A DNA stretch of 64,000 nt from JANQOZ01 sp045106555 (GCA_045106555.1 JBGCET010000015.1:1-64000), one strand, 5' to 3'. Shown: positions 34,550-44,345, numbered from the stretch's first letter. The notes: generated from the letters alone by a model not told the origin. Numbers and translations are program-made.

Positions 34550-35740
34550 TTAATTGCCAGAAATCTGACCGCGTATCTCGCCCGCTGGGTTTCGTCGGGT
34601 ATGGATATTGATATACACATTTCCCTCAGACATGGCGTCCACCAGCGCCGTAAGAGGCTGGCCTGCCAGCGGGCCAACCAAACTGCTGGCGCTCAGTTCA
34701 CCAATGAGCTCCCTAACAGGGACCAATCGAGAAGTGTCCACGCCAGCCAGCAAATTAGCCACCACCGGGCCGTTTTCCCCAGCAGGCCCCAAGTGCAGGT
34801 GAGCCATGGTGACCCGGCTGAGCGCACCATTGCTGCCGCTACGCAGCGCAATATCGTAGTTCAAACTCATCGCGTCATCCGATAACTCCAGCAGGGCGTC
34901 TCCCGATGAATTGGTGGCAACCGGAGGCACTTCCTGATCCCCTGACAGCACGGCGTCAAACAGTTGACTCGTGTCCACAATATCGAAGCTCACCTTCGCT
35001 ACCGGGTAACCCGATTGGGTGAAATCGGCCATAGCGAAACGCGGGTCGTCCAGTACGCCGCCGCTGCCCGGTGGGTTAAAGCCGGTTCCGGCAACCAGAT
35101 CGCTACCCAAGGTTCCAATGAAACCATTTTCATCAACGCCAGTATTCGGCGTGGCTTGGCCGAAAAACGCTGTATTGGCAGGAATTTCGTCATTCACCTC
35201 GGTACCAGCGTCCAATGTCTCACCGCCTGAAACAAAGAAGTTCTGGGCCACAAATTCACCGCCGGCGTTAAACACCTGGTGAGCTCTGGGGTTACCGTTG
35301 GAGATGCAGAAATCGTTGCTGGGAAGAATCATTGAACCGTAGGAAAACCAACGGTTGGCTATGTCTTCAGAGTCCAGATCAAACTCCATCGCCGTCACGT
35401 CACCCGGGGCGATGGGGCCATTTGGGCCAGGGATCGTCGCGTCTGCCCCGGCGGGCACCAGCAACGCAAAATCGCTCGCAATCGGCGAATTGTTGCCGTC
35501 TTCGCACAGTCTTTCCATTGCCACCGAACCCTCAAGCGGCAAACTGGATGCCGGCGTGTTGCCGTTATAGGTATCAAAGGTTGCATCGTGAAAGCCTACC
35601 CATACCGGGGTCAGGAAGGTACCGGCCTGAGGCGCCAGGTTTTCAATAGTCACGCGCACTCGAACGGGTTCAGCGTTGATTGCGGTGGAAGCCAACAGGC
35701 CAGTGATTGCTGCAGCAATGGTGGTTTTACTTAACGTCAT
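34550..35740 (-). CDS. Secreted spondin-domain / CHRD-domain protein
   Basis: 396 aa from ATG 35740 (AAGGAA just upstream). Signal peptide MTLSKTTIAAAITGLLASTAINA. An N-terminal spondin-like domain (about 24-200: VRVTIENLAP, TPVWVGFHD, NRWFSYGSMILPSNDFCISN) is followed by a CHRD domain (about 265-395: LSGDQEVPPVAT, HLHLGPAGENGPVVANL, GNVYINIHT.RNPAGEIRGQI). Both are extracellular domains of unknown bacterial function, sometimes paired in this order. No GFE tail. Divergent from the ECF sigma factor gene, which might control it. Confidence 0.87.
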   Translation of the reverse strand: MTLSKTTIAAAITGLLASTAINAEPVRVRVTIENLAPQAGTFLTPVWVGFHDATFDTYNGNTPASSLPLEGSVAMERLCEDGNNSPIASDFALLVPAGADATIPGPNGPIAPGDVTAMEFDLDSEDIANRWFSYGSMILPSNDFCISNGNPRAHQVFNAGGEFVAQNFFVSGGETLDAGTEVNDEIPANTAFFGQATPNTGVDENGFIGTLGSDLVAGTGFNPPGSGGVLDDPRFAMADFTQSGYPVAKVSFDIVDTSQLFDAVLSGDQEVPPVATNSSGDALLELSDDAMSLNYDIALRSGSNGALSRVTMAHLHLGPAGENGPVVANLLAGVDTSRLVPVRELIGELSASSLVGPLAGQPLTALVDAMSEGNVYINIHTRRNPAGEIRGQISGN

Positions 35741-35960
35741 TATCTTGGTTCCTTGGTCGATCATTTGTCGTTGTGATGAAAATTCTGGGCCGGTCATGAC
35801 GCTGCATGATTGCGGCCTATCCGTTAATCCCGCCAAAGGGCCAAAAAGTTTTTTTATCTCCATTGTTTATTCCAATGGCTCTCATTCGTTTTTTCGATGA
35901 AAGACTTTGACTACCGAATCTGTCTCATTAAGGTCACCGAGTTACCAAGAGGAATCTGTT

Positions 35961-36503
35961 GTGCTTTCCAAGACTGCGAAACTGAAAGACTGGTCCCTCA
36001 TGATGAAGGTGGGACAGGGCTGCAACGCCTCGTTCAACATGCTGTTTGCTGAATACCACCCCAGATTGCTTCGATTTCTCGGTCCCCGTTTGCAAGACCC
36101 TCACACCGTGGAGGCCGTTGCCTCGGACACCCTGATGACAGCAAGGGACAAAGCGAATCAGTTTTTAGCCACAGGCCAGCTGTCCACCTGGCTATTCGGC
36201 ATTGCCGTTAGAAAGGCTATGCGGGTAGGCGATCGTGAAGGTCGGCGACGCGGAGCGCTGCCTGAAGTGACGTACAACGAAAGCGTCAACGGCACCAATC
36301 AGGAAAGCCGCATCCGGGAATTGGGCGATCTGATCAGAGCCGGAATTACGCGGCTGCCAGTAAACCAGAAGCGCGCGCTTGTGCTTCATCTGGTTGAAGG
36401 ATATTCGCTGGAAGAGACCGCAAAAAGACTGGGGATTCCCCTCGGCACCGTGAAGACCCGAATTTTTGAAGCCCGAAAACAGCTGAAACTGACGCTGAAC
36501 TGA
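35961..36503 (+). CDS. ECF-type RNA polymerase sigma factor
   Basis: 180 aa from GTG 35961, chosen because AAGAGGAA lies seven bases upstream; TTG 35907 opens the frame further. Region 2: FNMLFAEYHPRLLRFLGPRL, then TWLFGIAVRKA; region 4: LPVNQKRALVLHLVEGYSLEETAKRLGIPLGTVKTRIFEARKQL, the DNA-binding helix-turn-helix for the -35 box. It is a standard group IV sigma factor. No classical anti-sigma gene with a zinc site or membrane helix follows; instead a degenerate HATPase-like protein lies 315 bp on, which may serve as partner. Divergent spondin/CHRD gene is a possible target. Confidence 0.9.
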   Translation: MLSKTAKLKDWSLMMKVGQGCNASFNMLFAEYHPRLLRFLGPRLQDPHTVEAVASDTLMTARDKANQFLATGQLSTWLFGIAVRKAMRVGDREGRRRGALPEVTYNESVNGTNQESRIRELGDLIRAGITRLPVNQKRALVLHLVEGYSLEETAKRLGIPLGTVKTRIFEARKQLKLTLN

Positions 36504-36818
36504 CCCATTCCTCAAACGAGTCGCCAAGGCGCGTCCTCACAAGGGCGTGTGTTTGGCGAAGGCAGCCGACGCCTGCTAAAGAAAAGCCGTGGCCTGCCGA
36601 TACTCCAAGCAGGAGCCGGCTTTTGAACAGGGACGTTCGCCTTCACCGCAGCACACATCACCAGGGTGCTTGTGGCCATTCCCTGTAGCAGTGCTCGGTA
36701 GTGTCGACCGTACCCCGGAGCGACCCAGGCAACGCGAAGGACAGATATTTCGGTCCAGGCATCGCCTACGGCCAAACCGATGAACGATCTGGTCTGCTTA
36801 AGGACAGGAGTTTGCATA
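36504..36818 (+). other. Intergenic stretch, nothing recognised
   Basis: No supported gene or RNA. It separates the ECF sigma factor from the HATPase-like gene; no terminator hairpin was seen, so read-through is possible. Confidence 0.4.
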
Positions 36819-37328
36819 ATGCTGAATAATTTTCGTGGAGCGAGTCCCTCAGCCCGCGCCGAAGCGTTCAACGCTGGTTCTGCGACAACCGTTGAAGACC
36901 CAACGGAAAAGTTCAATCTGAGCGCGCTTTGCGAACGTTTGATGGACCTTCTTGACCCCACCAGCAATCACATCATTTCTGTTCACGGAAGTTGGATCAA
37001 CGGCGACCTGCTAACCACAGAACAGGCTCTGCGCTGCCTGCTCAAACGGACTCTGGCACGTAATCGTGACGAATCACTGTCCATCACCATCGAGGCTGTA
37101 GACCTGTCGGCCAACAGTTACCGGATCATGGTTGCCGACAACGGCCGCTGCCTGCCCGAGGGGCAGGACCGATTTTCATCAACGCGCGAAGAGATGGATA
37201 AGGTCAAGCAGGCAGTGACCGCCAGAGGCGGCGAATTTACCGAGAAAAACGACGCCTACGGGAAAGGGGTTTGCGCCAGTTTTTCTCTGGCGGGTTGCGT
37301 AATGGGGTTCCCCAGCCAACAGTATTAG
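36819..37328 (+). CDS. Degenerate HATPase-like protein, possible anti-sigma factor
   Basis: 169 aa from ATG 36819 (AGGACAGGAG ribosome site eight bases upstream). The first 30 residues are hydrophilic; from about 40 the sequence follows a GHKL/HATPase_c fold: an LL.RTLARNR helix where the N-box should be, then ITIEAVDLSANSYRIMVADNGRCLPE as G1 box, and GKGVCASFSLAG as G2 box. The G1 box has Cys for the second Gly (DNGRC) and the N-box Asn is not evident, so ATP binding may be weak or lost. It has no kinase dimerisation domain. Serine-kinase anti-sigma factors have this size and fold; that role is inferred from the ECF neighbour. Confidence 0.6.
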   Translation: MLNNFRGASPSARAEAFNAGSATTVEDPTEKFNLSALCERLMDLLDPTSNHIISVHGSWINGDLLTTEQALRCLLKRTLARNRDESLSITIEAVDLSANSYRIMVADNGRCLPEGQDRFSSTREEMDKVKQAVTARGGEFTEKNDAYGKGVCASFSLAGCVMGFPSQQY

Positions 37329-37367
37329 TCAGACGTACCCTGAGCGTTCGAATTTTTCGGGGGTATG

Positions 37368-37399
37368 GCGTGGCCACTGGACGTGGCCACGCTATTTTT
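37368..37399 (+). terminator. Rho-independent terminator
   Basis: Perfect 10-bp stem GCGTGGCCAC / GTGGCCACGC with a five-base loop, followed by TATTTTT (37393-37399). It ends the HATPase-like transcript just before the convergent TonB receptor gene. Confidence 0.85.
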
Positions 37400-37402
37400 C
37401 GT

Positions 37403-39895
37403 TTACTCGAAAGAATATTTCAGGCGTAAACCATAAGACCGCGGTGCCAACACGTTGGTACGGAAGTAACGAACGTTCGCTCCGTTCACCGTCTGATTAA
37501 AGCGGTCGTTGTTGAACACGCTGGCCTCGGAATAGTCGTCAAAGGCATTGTCGACATATCCCGTTGCTGACCAGTTGGTCGCTTCGTAGGTTAGTGCCAG
37601 GTTAGCCCGGCCAAAACTCGGCAGGGTCAGGCTGCCACCGCGAGCACCGGTGAGAGACAACACGTCATCCTGCCAAGCGTAGCCACCATCAAAAATCAGC
37701 GTATTGCCGCCGGCTAACGGTTTGCTGTACGTGGCGAACAGAGAAAATTGTTTTTCCGGAGAACCCGGCAATTGATCACCCGCTCGACCATCCTCAAAGG
37801 ATGTGCCAAATCCCGGCGGCGTAATCGTTCGAATGAGCGACGGTACGCCTTCGGTTAACTCAGCACTGACATAACTGAAGCTGCTGCGAAGGGTCAGGTT
37901 GTCGCTGGCACGCCAGGTAGCGGCCAGGTCAAAACCTTTGGTTTCCGCCGCGCCCGCATTTACCGTGATCGATGTACCCGCATTCACCGATACCGTTGCG
38001 ACCTGAGGGTTTTGCCAGTCGATGAAGTAAACCGAACCGTTCAACACCAGGTTGCCGTCCAGCCAGGAGGTTTTGGCACCAATCTCAAAGTTGTCCACCG
38101 TATCGGGGAAGAAGTCGCGCTCGTCGATTTGGGCGATGTCTCCGGGGTTTGGGCCAAACTGCTGTCCTGGTGCCAGCAAACACAGCGATTGGTTACCCGG
38201 TACAAACACGTCTGGGCACGCTTCACCACCGTTGGAAGCGCCAACGCGATAGCCTTGGCTGAAGGTGAAGTATGCGGTGTTGCCATTGTCAAAAGCGTAA
38301 GCCACGTTGAGCTTGTAAAGGTCGCCGTCAAAGTCCTGATTGGGCGAGAGCGCCAGCTGGTTTTCAATATCACTCAGCGGATAGGGCTGAAAGTCGGCCG
38401 GGGTTGTAAAGTAAGGGAAGTCTGTGGAGTTCCCCGTATCCAGCGAATAATCGTAGTACCGCGCGCCCAGGGTGACACTCCAGTTGTCGGTAATGTCGAA
38501 ACCCAGCTCGCCATAAAAGGCCAGCTCTTCCAGCTCGCGACGGTCGGCCTCAAAGTACTCCAGGTCGTTTAAGTCCTGACGAAAGTCAGGGCCGACGAAG
38601 GCGCCGTAGCCTGGGGTAAATTCGGAAGACAGAGCGTTGTACTCGTTCTTGTTATAGAACGCCCCAACGATCCAGTTCCACGGGCCGTCAGAGTTGGACA
38701 CCAGTCGAATTTCCTGGTCGAAAATATCGGTTTCCTCTTCTTCAAAGGTAAACGCGGTGAAGGTGGGAAACGTCTCGTAGCTGTACTCCAAAGTAATCAA
38801 AAGATCCGTCTGATCACGTTGCCCGTTTTGCTCTCCTTGGGCGATACCCGTGGCAGAGGTCAACTCCGCGAATCCCAGGTCGGCGGTAATTTCCAGCGCC
38901 AGCAGATCGGTGTCTCGATCCAGGGGCTCTGCCACACGAAACGGCGAGTCGTACTCACCTGCCGGCACGGTGCCCCGTTGACCGGACACGTTGCGCCCAC
39001 CGTGCTCAGTGCGCTGGAAGTAATACGTCATGGTGGCGTCGACGGCGTCGGTGGGCTGCCAGCGCGCGGCAACCCGTCCGGATAACACCTCTTCGGTGTT
39101 CGCATCGCGAATCGGGGCAAAGTTAGCCGCCCTGGCTGCGGGATCTGAGAAATCGGGGTCAGGTTCAGAAATGCCCGGGGTTTGAACTCGGAACGGGTAG
39201 TCAACAAATCCCTGATCATCCAGACGGTCGACTGACGCTCTAACGGCAAAGGTTTCAGAAATCGGATAATTCACCGTAAACCCAAGGTCAGAACTGATGC
39301 CGCTACCTTCAGCGTAGCTATAAGTATCGGATCGAAGGTCGAACGACTGACCGGCAAAATCTGGCTTCTTAGGAATGTAGCGAATGGCACCGCCCATGGT
39401 GCCCGCGCCGTACAGCGTGCCCTGGGGTCCCAGCAACACTTCAACGCGCTCAACATCATTCAGGCGAAGGTCGACATACAGGGGAATTTCACCCACGTAG
39501 GTTGCCACCGTTCCGCCGCCGTTTTCCTGGCCAAAGGCGTTCACAATCGGCTCAGCGTTAAGGCCACGAACCACAATGCGGTTACCGTCACGCCCGCCCT
39601 GATCGATCACATTGATACCCGGTACAAACTGCACCAGTTCAGAAAGATCGCCAAAACCCTGCTGGGCAATCTGGTTGCCGCCAATCGCGGCGATGTTGAC
39701 CGGTATATCCTGCACCGATTCGCTACGCCGGGTGGCGGTCACCACCACCTCTTCCAGTTGAGCGTAAGCGGTGCCGGTCAGGCCAGCCAGGCCCACTGGA
39801 ATCGCCATAAGGCCGGCGGACCGGCGAATAGCCTGGGGAATTTTCTTTAACGCGAATTTGCGGGGTTGCCGCTTGCAACGATTGGGATTGCGCAT
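37403..39895 (-). CDS. TonB-dependent outer membrane receptor
   Basis: 830 aa, strong AGGAGAGG ribosome site. A 46-residue leader ends TAYAQ, followed by a TonB-box-like segment LEEVVVTATRRSESVQDIPVNI, a plug domain (about 65-185: VQFVPGINV, RIVVRGLN, VERVEVLLGPQGTLYGAGTMGGAIRY) and a beta-barrel ending in RLKYSFE with terminal aromatic. It belongs to the large group of receptors with the IPVNI plug start found in sphingomonads and marine gammaproteobacteria, which take up diverse organic substrates rather than only siderophores. Divergent from a TPR-sulfotransferase gene, a pairing I know from marine genomes. Start of the 37-57 kb catabolic island. Confidence 0.95.
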   Translation of the reverse strand: MRNPNRCKRQPRKFALKKIPQAIRRSAGLMAIPVGLAGLTGTAYAQLEEVVVTATRRSESVQDIPVNIAAIGGNQIAQQGFGDLSELVQFVPGINVIDQGGRDGNRIVVRGLNAEPIVNAFGQENGGGTVATYVGEIPLYVDLRLNDVERVEVLLGPQGTLYGAGTMGGAIRYIPKKPDFAGQSFDLRSDTYSYAEGSGISSDLGFTVNYPISETFAVRASVDRLDDQGFVDYPFRVQTPGISEPDPDFSDPAARAANFAPIRDANTEEVLSGRVAARWQPTDAVDATMTYYFQRTEHGGRNVSGQRGTVPAGEYDSPFRVAEPLDRDTDLLALEITADLGFAELTSATGIAQGEQNGQRDQTDLLITLEYSYETFPTFTAFTFEEEETDIFDQEIRLVSNSDGPWNWIVGAFYNKNEYNALSSEFTPGYGAFVGPDFRQDLNDLEYFEADRRELEELAFYGELGFDITDNWSVTLGARYYDYSLDTGNSTDFPYFTTPADFQPYPLSDIENQLALSPNQDFDGDLYKLNVAYAFDNGNTAYFTFSQGYRVGASNGGEACPDVFVPGNQSLCLLAPGQQFGPNPGDIAQIDERDFFPDTVDNFEIGAKTSWLDGNLVLNGSVYFIDWQNPQVATVSVNAGTSITVNAGAAETKGFDLAATWRASDNLTLRSSFSYVSAELTEGVPSLIRTITPPGFGTSFEDGRAGDQLPGSPEKQFSLFATYSKPLAGGNTLIFDGGYAWQDDVLSLTGARGGSLTLPSFGRANLALTYEATNWSATGYVDNAFDDYSEASVFNNDRFNQTVNGANVRYFRTNVLAPRSYGLRLKYSFE

Positions 39896-40114
39896 AACCT
39901 CTCCTGGTGGATTTCAGGACACTCCAGCAGACCTCGATGTGTGTAGAACCCGCTGACCTGTCATTTGCTGAAAACGTAATGGAGTAGAAATACCACATTC
40001 CCGGCAAAATCGGTTACTGAAAAATGCCGGTCCTGCAGGAATTTATTTGCCGCCCTCCGCTGCTTCCCTGCCTTAACTATTGAGAGTTTGTGGGTTTTTC
40101 CCCACACTCCTGCC

Positions 40115-41719
40115 ATGGATACCGCGCTGCGCCAGGGGTTACGGCTGATTGAAGCCGGCCAGTACGAAAAGGCCCACCAGGGCGCCATCGGCATGATCCA
40201 TGCCGACACGACAAATCCTGCCCCTTACTTTCTCTTAGCCCATATTGCTCTGGAACATGGGAATTACTCGAAAGCCGGTGAATTATTCACCCGAGCGCGA
40301 GATCTGGCGCCAGCCGAGCCCCTGTATGTGGCCGGCTTAGGCCAATATCTGGTCACTGTCGGGCGCAGTGAAGAAGCTTTGGCCTGCGCTGATACCGCGG
40401 CGCGCACTCACGGGCAATCGGCCCATGTCGCCGACACCATCGGCGTGATCTATAGCCGGGCAGGGTTTCATGAAAAAGCGGTGCCATTTTTCACCGAGGC
40501 GGTAGCGCTGGATTCACGCCCCGCCAACTATCACTACAACCTGGGTGCCTCGCTGCAGTTTTCCGGTCAGTTTGCCGAGGCGGAAAAAGCCTACAGAAAA
40601 ACCATCGAGCGCCAGCCGGACAACTATCGTGCGTACTCATCGTTAGTGGGACTGTCCAAACAGTCGGACACCCATCATCTGCTCAACACCCTTGAGCCGC
40701 TTTACGAGCAAACCCGCAGCGATCCTGACGCCGCGTTGCATCTTGGCCACGCCATCGCTAAAACGCTGGAAGATCTTGGCCAATACCCGGCCAGTTTTGA
40801 CTGGTTGCAGCGAGCCAAACGTCGCAAACGGGCTGCGTTGAGCTATGCCGTGGACAGCGACCTGGTCCTGTTTCAGGCGGCGGCCGCCACTGCGCGAGCC
40901 CCCGACAACGATGACTCGGCGAATGCAATCCACGATGCCAGCCCTATTTTCATTATCGGGCTACCAAGAACTGGTACCACCCTGGTGGATCGTATTGTTT
41001 CAAGCCACCCGGATGTCGTGTCAGCCGGAGAGCTCAATACGTTTGCCGATTTAATTAAGTCGGTGTCCGTCACGCGATCTGCGATGGTGTTAGATGAACC
41101 CACGCTTTCGGCAGCTCGTGATACCCGCGCTAGCCAACTTACCGACGTTGGTAGGCGTTATATGGAAAGAACAGCAAACCTTGCCCGGGGCGGCGCGCGC
41201 TTTACCGATAAAATGCCGTTGAATTTTTTCTACGCAGGACTGATTCTGAGAGCCCTGCCCAACGCGAAGATTGTGTGTCTCAGACGCGGCGCCATAGACA
41301 GTTGCCTGTCCAACTTTCGCCAGCTTTTCTCCACCGGATTTTCCTACTACAACTATTCGCTGGACATATTAGATACCGCTCGTTACTACCAAGGGTTTGA
41401 TCAGCTGATGGGCCATTGGCAAACGCAGCTTCCGTCGCAGAATTTTCTGCAAATTCACTACGAAGACATTGTGCTCGATCAAGAAAATCAAACGAGGCGA
41501 TTGCTGGAATTTTGCGGACTCCCCTGGTTTGACGGCTGCCTGAACTTCCATGAAAACCCCTCGCCCGTGTCCACCGCCAGTTCGGTGCAGGTTCGCCAGC
41601 CCCTGTATTCTGGCGCGATCAACCGGTGGAAAAAATATGGCGAGGCGCTGCGACCGTTGCGGGAAGCGCTGGGCAATCCAGGCGTTCAATCCTTGGGTAG
41701 TGACTCCAGCGGTACGTAG
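40115..41719 (+). CDS. TPR-repeat sulfotransferase
   Basis: About 534 aa from ATG 40115 (a TTG at 40088 adds nine residues). The N-terminal half has about six tetratricopeptide repeats (LIEAGQYEKA, ALEHGNYSKAGELF, GFHEKAVPFF, GQFAEAEKAY). The C-terminal sulfotransferase domain has the PAPS 5'-phosphosulfate loop GLPRTGTT (about residue 290) and the 3'-phosphate site RRGAIDSCLSNF. Predicted to transfer sulfate from PAPS to a hydroxyl of a carbohydrate, peptide or sterol-like acceptor in the cytoplasm. Its 3' end overlaps the convergent DUF917 gene by 34 bp. Divergent from a TonB receptor. Confidence 0.9.
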   Translation: MDTALRQGLRLIEAGQYEKAHQGAIGMIHADTTNPAPYFLLAHIALEHGNYSKAGELFTRARDLAPAEPLYVAGLGQYLVTVGRSEEALACADTAARTHGQSAHVADTIGVIYSRAGFHEKAVPFFTEAVALDSRPANYHYNLGASLQFSGQFAEAEKAYRKTIERQPDNYRAYSSLVGLSKQSDTHHLLNTLEPLYEQTRSDPDAALHLGHAIAKTLEDLGQYPASFDWLQRAKRRKRAALSYAVDSDLVLFQAAAATARAPDNDDSANAIHDASPIFIIGLPRTGTTLVDRIVSSHPDVVSAGELNTFADLIKSVSVTRSAMVLDEPTLSAARDTRASQLTDVGRRYMERTANLARGGARFTDKMPLNFFYAGLILRALPNAKIVCLRRGAIDSCLSNFRQLFSTGFSYYNYSLDILDTARYYQGFDQLMGHWQTQLPSQNFLQIHYEDIVLDQENQTRRLLEFCGLPWFDGCLNFHENPSPVSTASSVQVRQPLYSGAINRWKKYGEALRPLREALGNPGVQSLGSDSSGT

Positions 41720-42783
41720 TCCAAATCAAAACCGAAATTCCGCGGCGATACCACGCTCAGGGCTGCTTTACTGCGGTAGAACGCCGGACATCCTACCGCG
41801 AATACGGCGACTCGCTGGCCGTAGCGCAGCCGTTCACAGTTAATCGGCGTGGAAGTTTCATAGTCTACAGTCACAATCAGGTCCGGTACGCTGGCCACCA
41901 CCCGTTCACCCTCTCGCGCGAGAAGGTACTCGTTCTTGATATTGATCGCCAGTCTGCGCCCGGGGGTCTCAAAGGACTCCAGGGTGGCTTCGCCAATATC
42001 ATAACCACCAAGAATTCGCGTGGATTTGTCGACTACTTTGCCGCTGAAAAGCAGCCTGACTTCGCCGTATATGGACGGCGAAAAAATGTCTTGCAACGGC
42101 CCCAAGGTATTCTCAGCTGGACCGCGGTTTTCCCGTAACACCCGGCCAAGCTCGATAGTGAATGATAGGGTTCCAGGAATAATGGCGCCCTTGAGTTCAC
42201 TGCCTGTCATGGCGTGTTCAGCTACGGTGACCATTCCACCGGCCGCCGCCGCAAAGGCTCGAATATGATGTTCATAAACTGCGGTAGACTGGGTGGAGAA
42301 CACCGCCGTATTGCCAGCATAGTCATACGCTAGGGCTGGCGTAGGCTTTATCCCGGAGATGGAGTAAGTCATCATTTGTGCTTCCGGGAATGCGCGCCCC
42401 ATGCCGTCGCCATCGACGATAGGCAGACCTCGCGCCGCCGCCACCACCAGTGGCAGAAGAGAATTTCCACCGCCAATTTCAAACGACACAATGGCGTCAG
42501 CCTGCCGACCCACATGAGCCTCAAAAGCCTCCAGGGTGTTCACCGGTTCTTCCATCGACGGCAGCAACTCCAACGATACCGTGGGCGCTCCCACCCCGCC
42601 CAGAGGCACGACATAGTGACCGTCGTCCAGCTCTTCAGGCATAAGGGCCTGTACGCTACCGTGTGCTGTCAGGGCCTGTTTGGCCAACAGCTTCGGCAAA
42701 TGAGGGTCGCCGCCTCCGCCGGTGGCCAGAAACACCGATCCTAACGACAGATCGTCAATATGATGCGCTGCAATGGTCTTCAT
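41686..42783 (-). CDS. DUF917 (S-methyl thiohydantoin desulfurase-type) protein
   Basis: 365 aa. DUF917 landmarks: N-terminal ATGGGGDPHL, GGGNSLLPLVVAA, DGDGMGRAFPE, and the second domain from about residue 215 with IKNEYLLA and PDLIVTVD.ETSTPIN. Pfam names the family after S-methyl thiohydantoin desulfurase, which removes methanethiol to give a hydantoin; other members have no known activity. Last gene of the permease-hydantoinase-DUF917 operon, overlapping the hydantoinase gene by four bases (ATGA). Acts in the cytoplasm, probably together with that protein. Confidence 0.9.
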   Translation of the reverse strand: MKTIAAHHIDDLSLGSVFLATGGGGDPHLPKLLAKQALTAHGSVQALMPEELDDGHYVVPLGGVGAPTVSLELLPSMEEPVNTLEAFEAHVGRQADAIVSFEIGGGNSLLPLVVAAARGLPIVDGDGMGRAFPEAQMMTYSISGIKPTPALAYDYAGNTAVFSTQSTAVYEHHIRAFAAAAGGMVTVAEHAMTGSELKGAIIPGTLSFTIELGRVLRENRGPAENTLGPLQDIFSPSIYGEVRLLFSGKVVDKSTRILGGYDIGEATLESFETPGRRLAINIKNEYLLAREGERVVASVPDLIVTVDYETSTPINCERLRYGQRVAVFAVGCPAFYRSKAALSVVSPRNFGFDLDYVPLESLPKD

Positions 42784-44345
42784 GAGGACCGTGCTCCGGT
42801 ACCTGGCAGGCTTCCAATGTCACCAATGACTTTGATCCGAATTCGCGTCGCACCATCGTCCATATACGGCACCGCCGTTTCTTCCACGTCTATTCGACGA
42901 ATCGTGTCTGGATTGGCACCGGCCGCTACAGCCCGGCGAGTGGCATCGTCGGTCACCGATTGAAGCGCCGCTTCCCGGGAAATCGCTCGATAAGACATCA
43001 TCCTTTCGGCCTCGCCACCAATCTGCGCGATAGCCGCGCCAATGGCATTGGCAACCCCGGCATTGTCGGGCCGAATGACCTTTGACGCCGCCTTCAGACT
43101 GCCCGTTACCAGCACGGCACCGCCGCCCACCAAGATCACCGGCAAGGGATCACTGCTGGGCTTCATCGCATCGATCGCCCGATCCAGCATTTGGTGCATG
43201 GTGGCCTGGGCTGTGGAAATCAGCGTTGGATCGAGGCCGGTCACGCGATCAGGGTTGCCAATACTTGAGGCGCCACTGGCGACCAGAATATCGGTGCTTG
43301 TCAGCGTCTCACCGCCAAACACTCGACCTTCCGTCACCAGCCGATGGCCAACGGAATGAGGCCCGACGGACTGGCCATCTGGAGACACGACGCTACCGCC
43401 GCCCAGGCCCACGGCCAGCACGTCGGGCATACGAAAATTTGTTCGCACGCCGCCCACCTCAACCACCACCCCCGATTCTCTGGGAAAGCCTTTTTGCAAC
43501 ACACCGATATCCGAGGTGGTGCCGCCAATATCCACAACAATCGCCTCGTCAATACCGGTCAGACGGGCCGCTCCTCGCAGAGAATTGGTTGGGCCTGAGG
43601 CAAACGTTAGGGCTGGAAAGGTTTTTACAAAATCTGCGCTCATCAACGTGCCGTCGTTCTGGCTGATAAACACCGGACAGGTTAACCCTCTGCGCTTCGT
43701 GGCGTTGAGAAACGACGCTACCACGCGTTCAGCGAACGGCAGCAGCGACGCATTAAGAATGGCCGCGTTCTCGCGCTCCATCAGACCCAGCCGGCCAAAG
43801 GCGTTAGACCGTGTTATTCGCACGTCCGGGATCGCGGCCTTGATGCGCGCCGCCACAATCTGTTCGTGCTCGGGCATCATGGGTGAAAACGCCGCCGATA
43901 CCGCAACGTTTTTTATGTCTTTTTTGGCCAGCTGAGCCACCGCACGATTAATCTGTTCGTCGTCCAGGGGCGCAATTTCCCGACCGTCGTAGAGATGCCC
44001 ACCGTTAAGCATGTGATGCTCCCGCCCCACCGCCTCAGCAATATCGTCCGGCCAGTCAATCATGGGCGGCAAGTCTTTGCCCGACGGCAAACCAATGCGA
44101 ATGGCTGCAGTGGCGGCAAGCTCGCGACGCTCGACAATGGCGTTGGTGAACTGGGTGGTACCAATCATCACCACCTCAATATCCTGCTGGTTTACCTCTC
44201 CATCGCTCAACACCGTATCCAGTGCCTGCTCAACGCCGCTGACTACATCTGCAGACGTAAGCGCCTTGGTGGATACAACAATGTCGTTACCGCGCAGCAC
44301 CACCGCATCGGTGTGGGTGCCGCCGACATCAATGCCGATTCTCAT
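42780..44345 (-). CDS. Hydantoinase/oxoprolinase family protein (HyuA-like)
   Basis: 521 aa. Sugar-kinase/actin-like ATPase fold: MRIGIDVGGTHTDAVVL phosphate-binding loop at the N-terminus, IGTTQFTNAIVERR, VDIGGTTSDIGVL as second phosphate loop, GLGGGSVV, and a C-terminal VLVGGGAVL. The family uses ATP to open hydantoin or 5-oxoproline rings. It is shorter than classical HyuA (about 690 aa) because the Hydant_A_C domain is missing, and there is no HyuB partner; DUF917 takes that place. ATGA overlaps with both neighbours show tight translational coupling with the permease and DUF917 genes. Confidence 0.92.
   Translation of the reverse strand: MRIGIDVGGTHTDAVVLRGNDIVVSTKALTSADVVSGVEQALDTVLSDGEVNQQDIEVVMIGTTQFTNAIVERRELAATAAIRIGLPSGKDLPPMIDWPDDIAEAVGREHHMLNGGHLYDGREIAPLDDEQINRAVAQLAKKDIKNVAVSAAFSPMMPEHEQIVAARIKAAIPDVRITRSNAFGRLGLMERENAAILNASLLPFAERVVASFLNATKRRGLTCPVFISQNDGTLMSADFVKTFPALTFASGPTNSLRGAARLTGIDEAIVVDIGGTTSDIGVLQKGFPRESGVVVEVGGVRTNFRMPDVLAVGLGGGSVVSPDGQSVGPHSVGHRLVTEGRVFGGETLTSTDILVASGASSIGNPDRVTGLDPTLISTAQATMHQMLDRAIDAMKPSSDPLPVILVGGGAVLVTGSLKAASKVIRPDNAGVANAIGAAIAQIGGEAERMMSYRAISREAALQSVTDDATRRAVAAGANPDTIRRIDVEETAVPYMDDGATRIRIKVIGDIGSLPGTGARSS

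Noticed and set aside
36512..36967. 151-codon minus-strand frame opposite the sigma/HATPase interval
   Set aside because: Runs antisense to the HATPase-like gene with no domain; shadow of the other strand.
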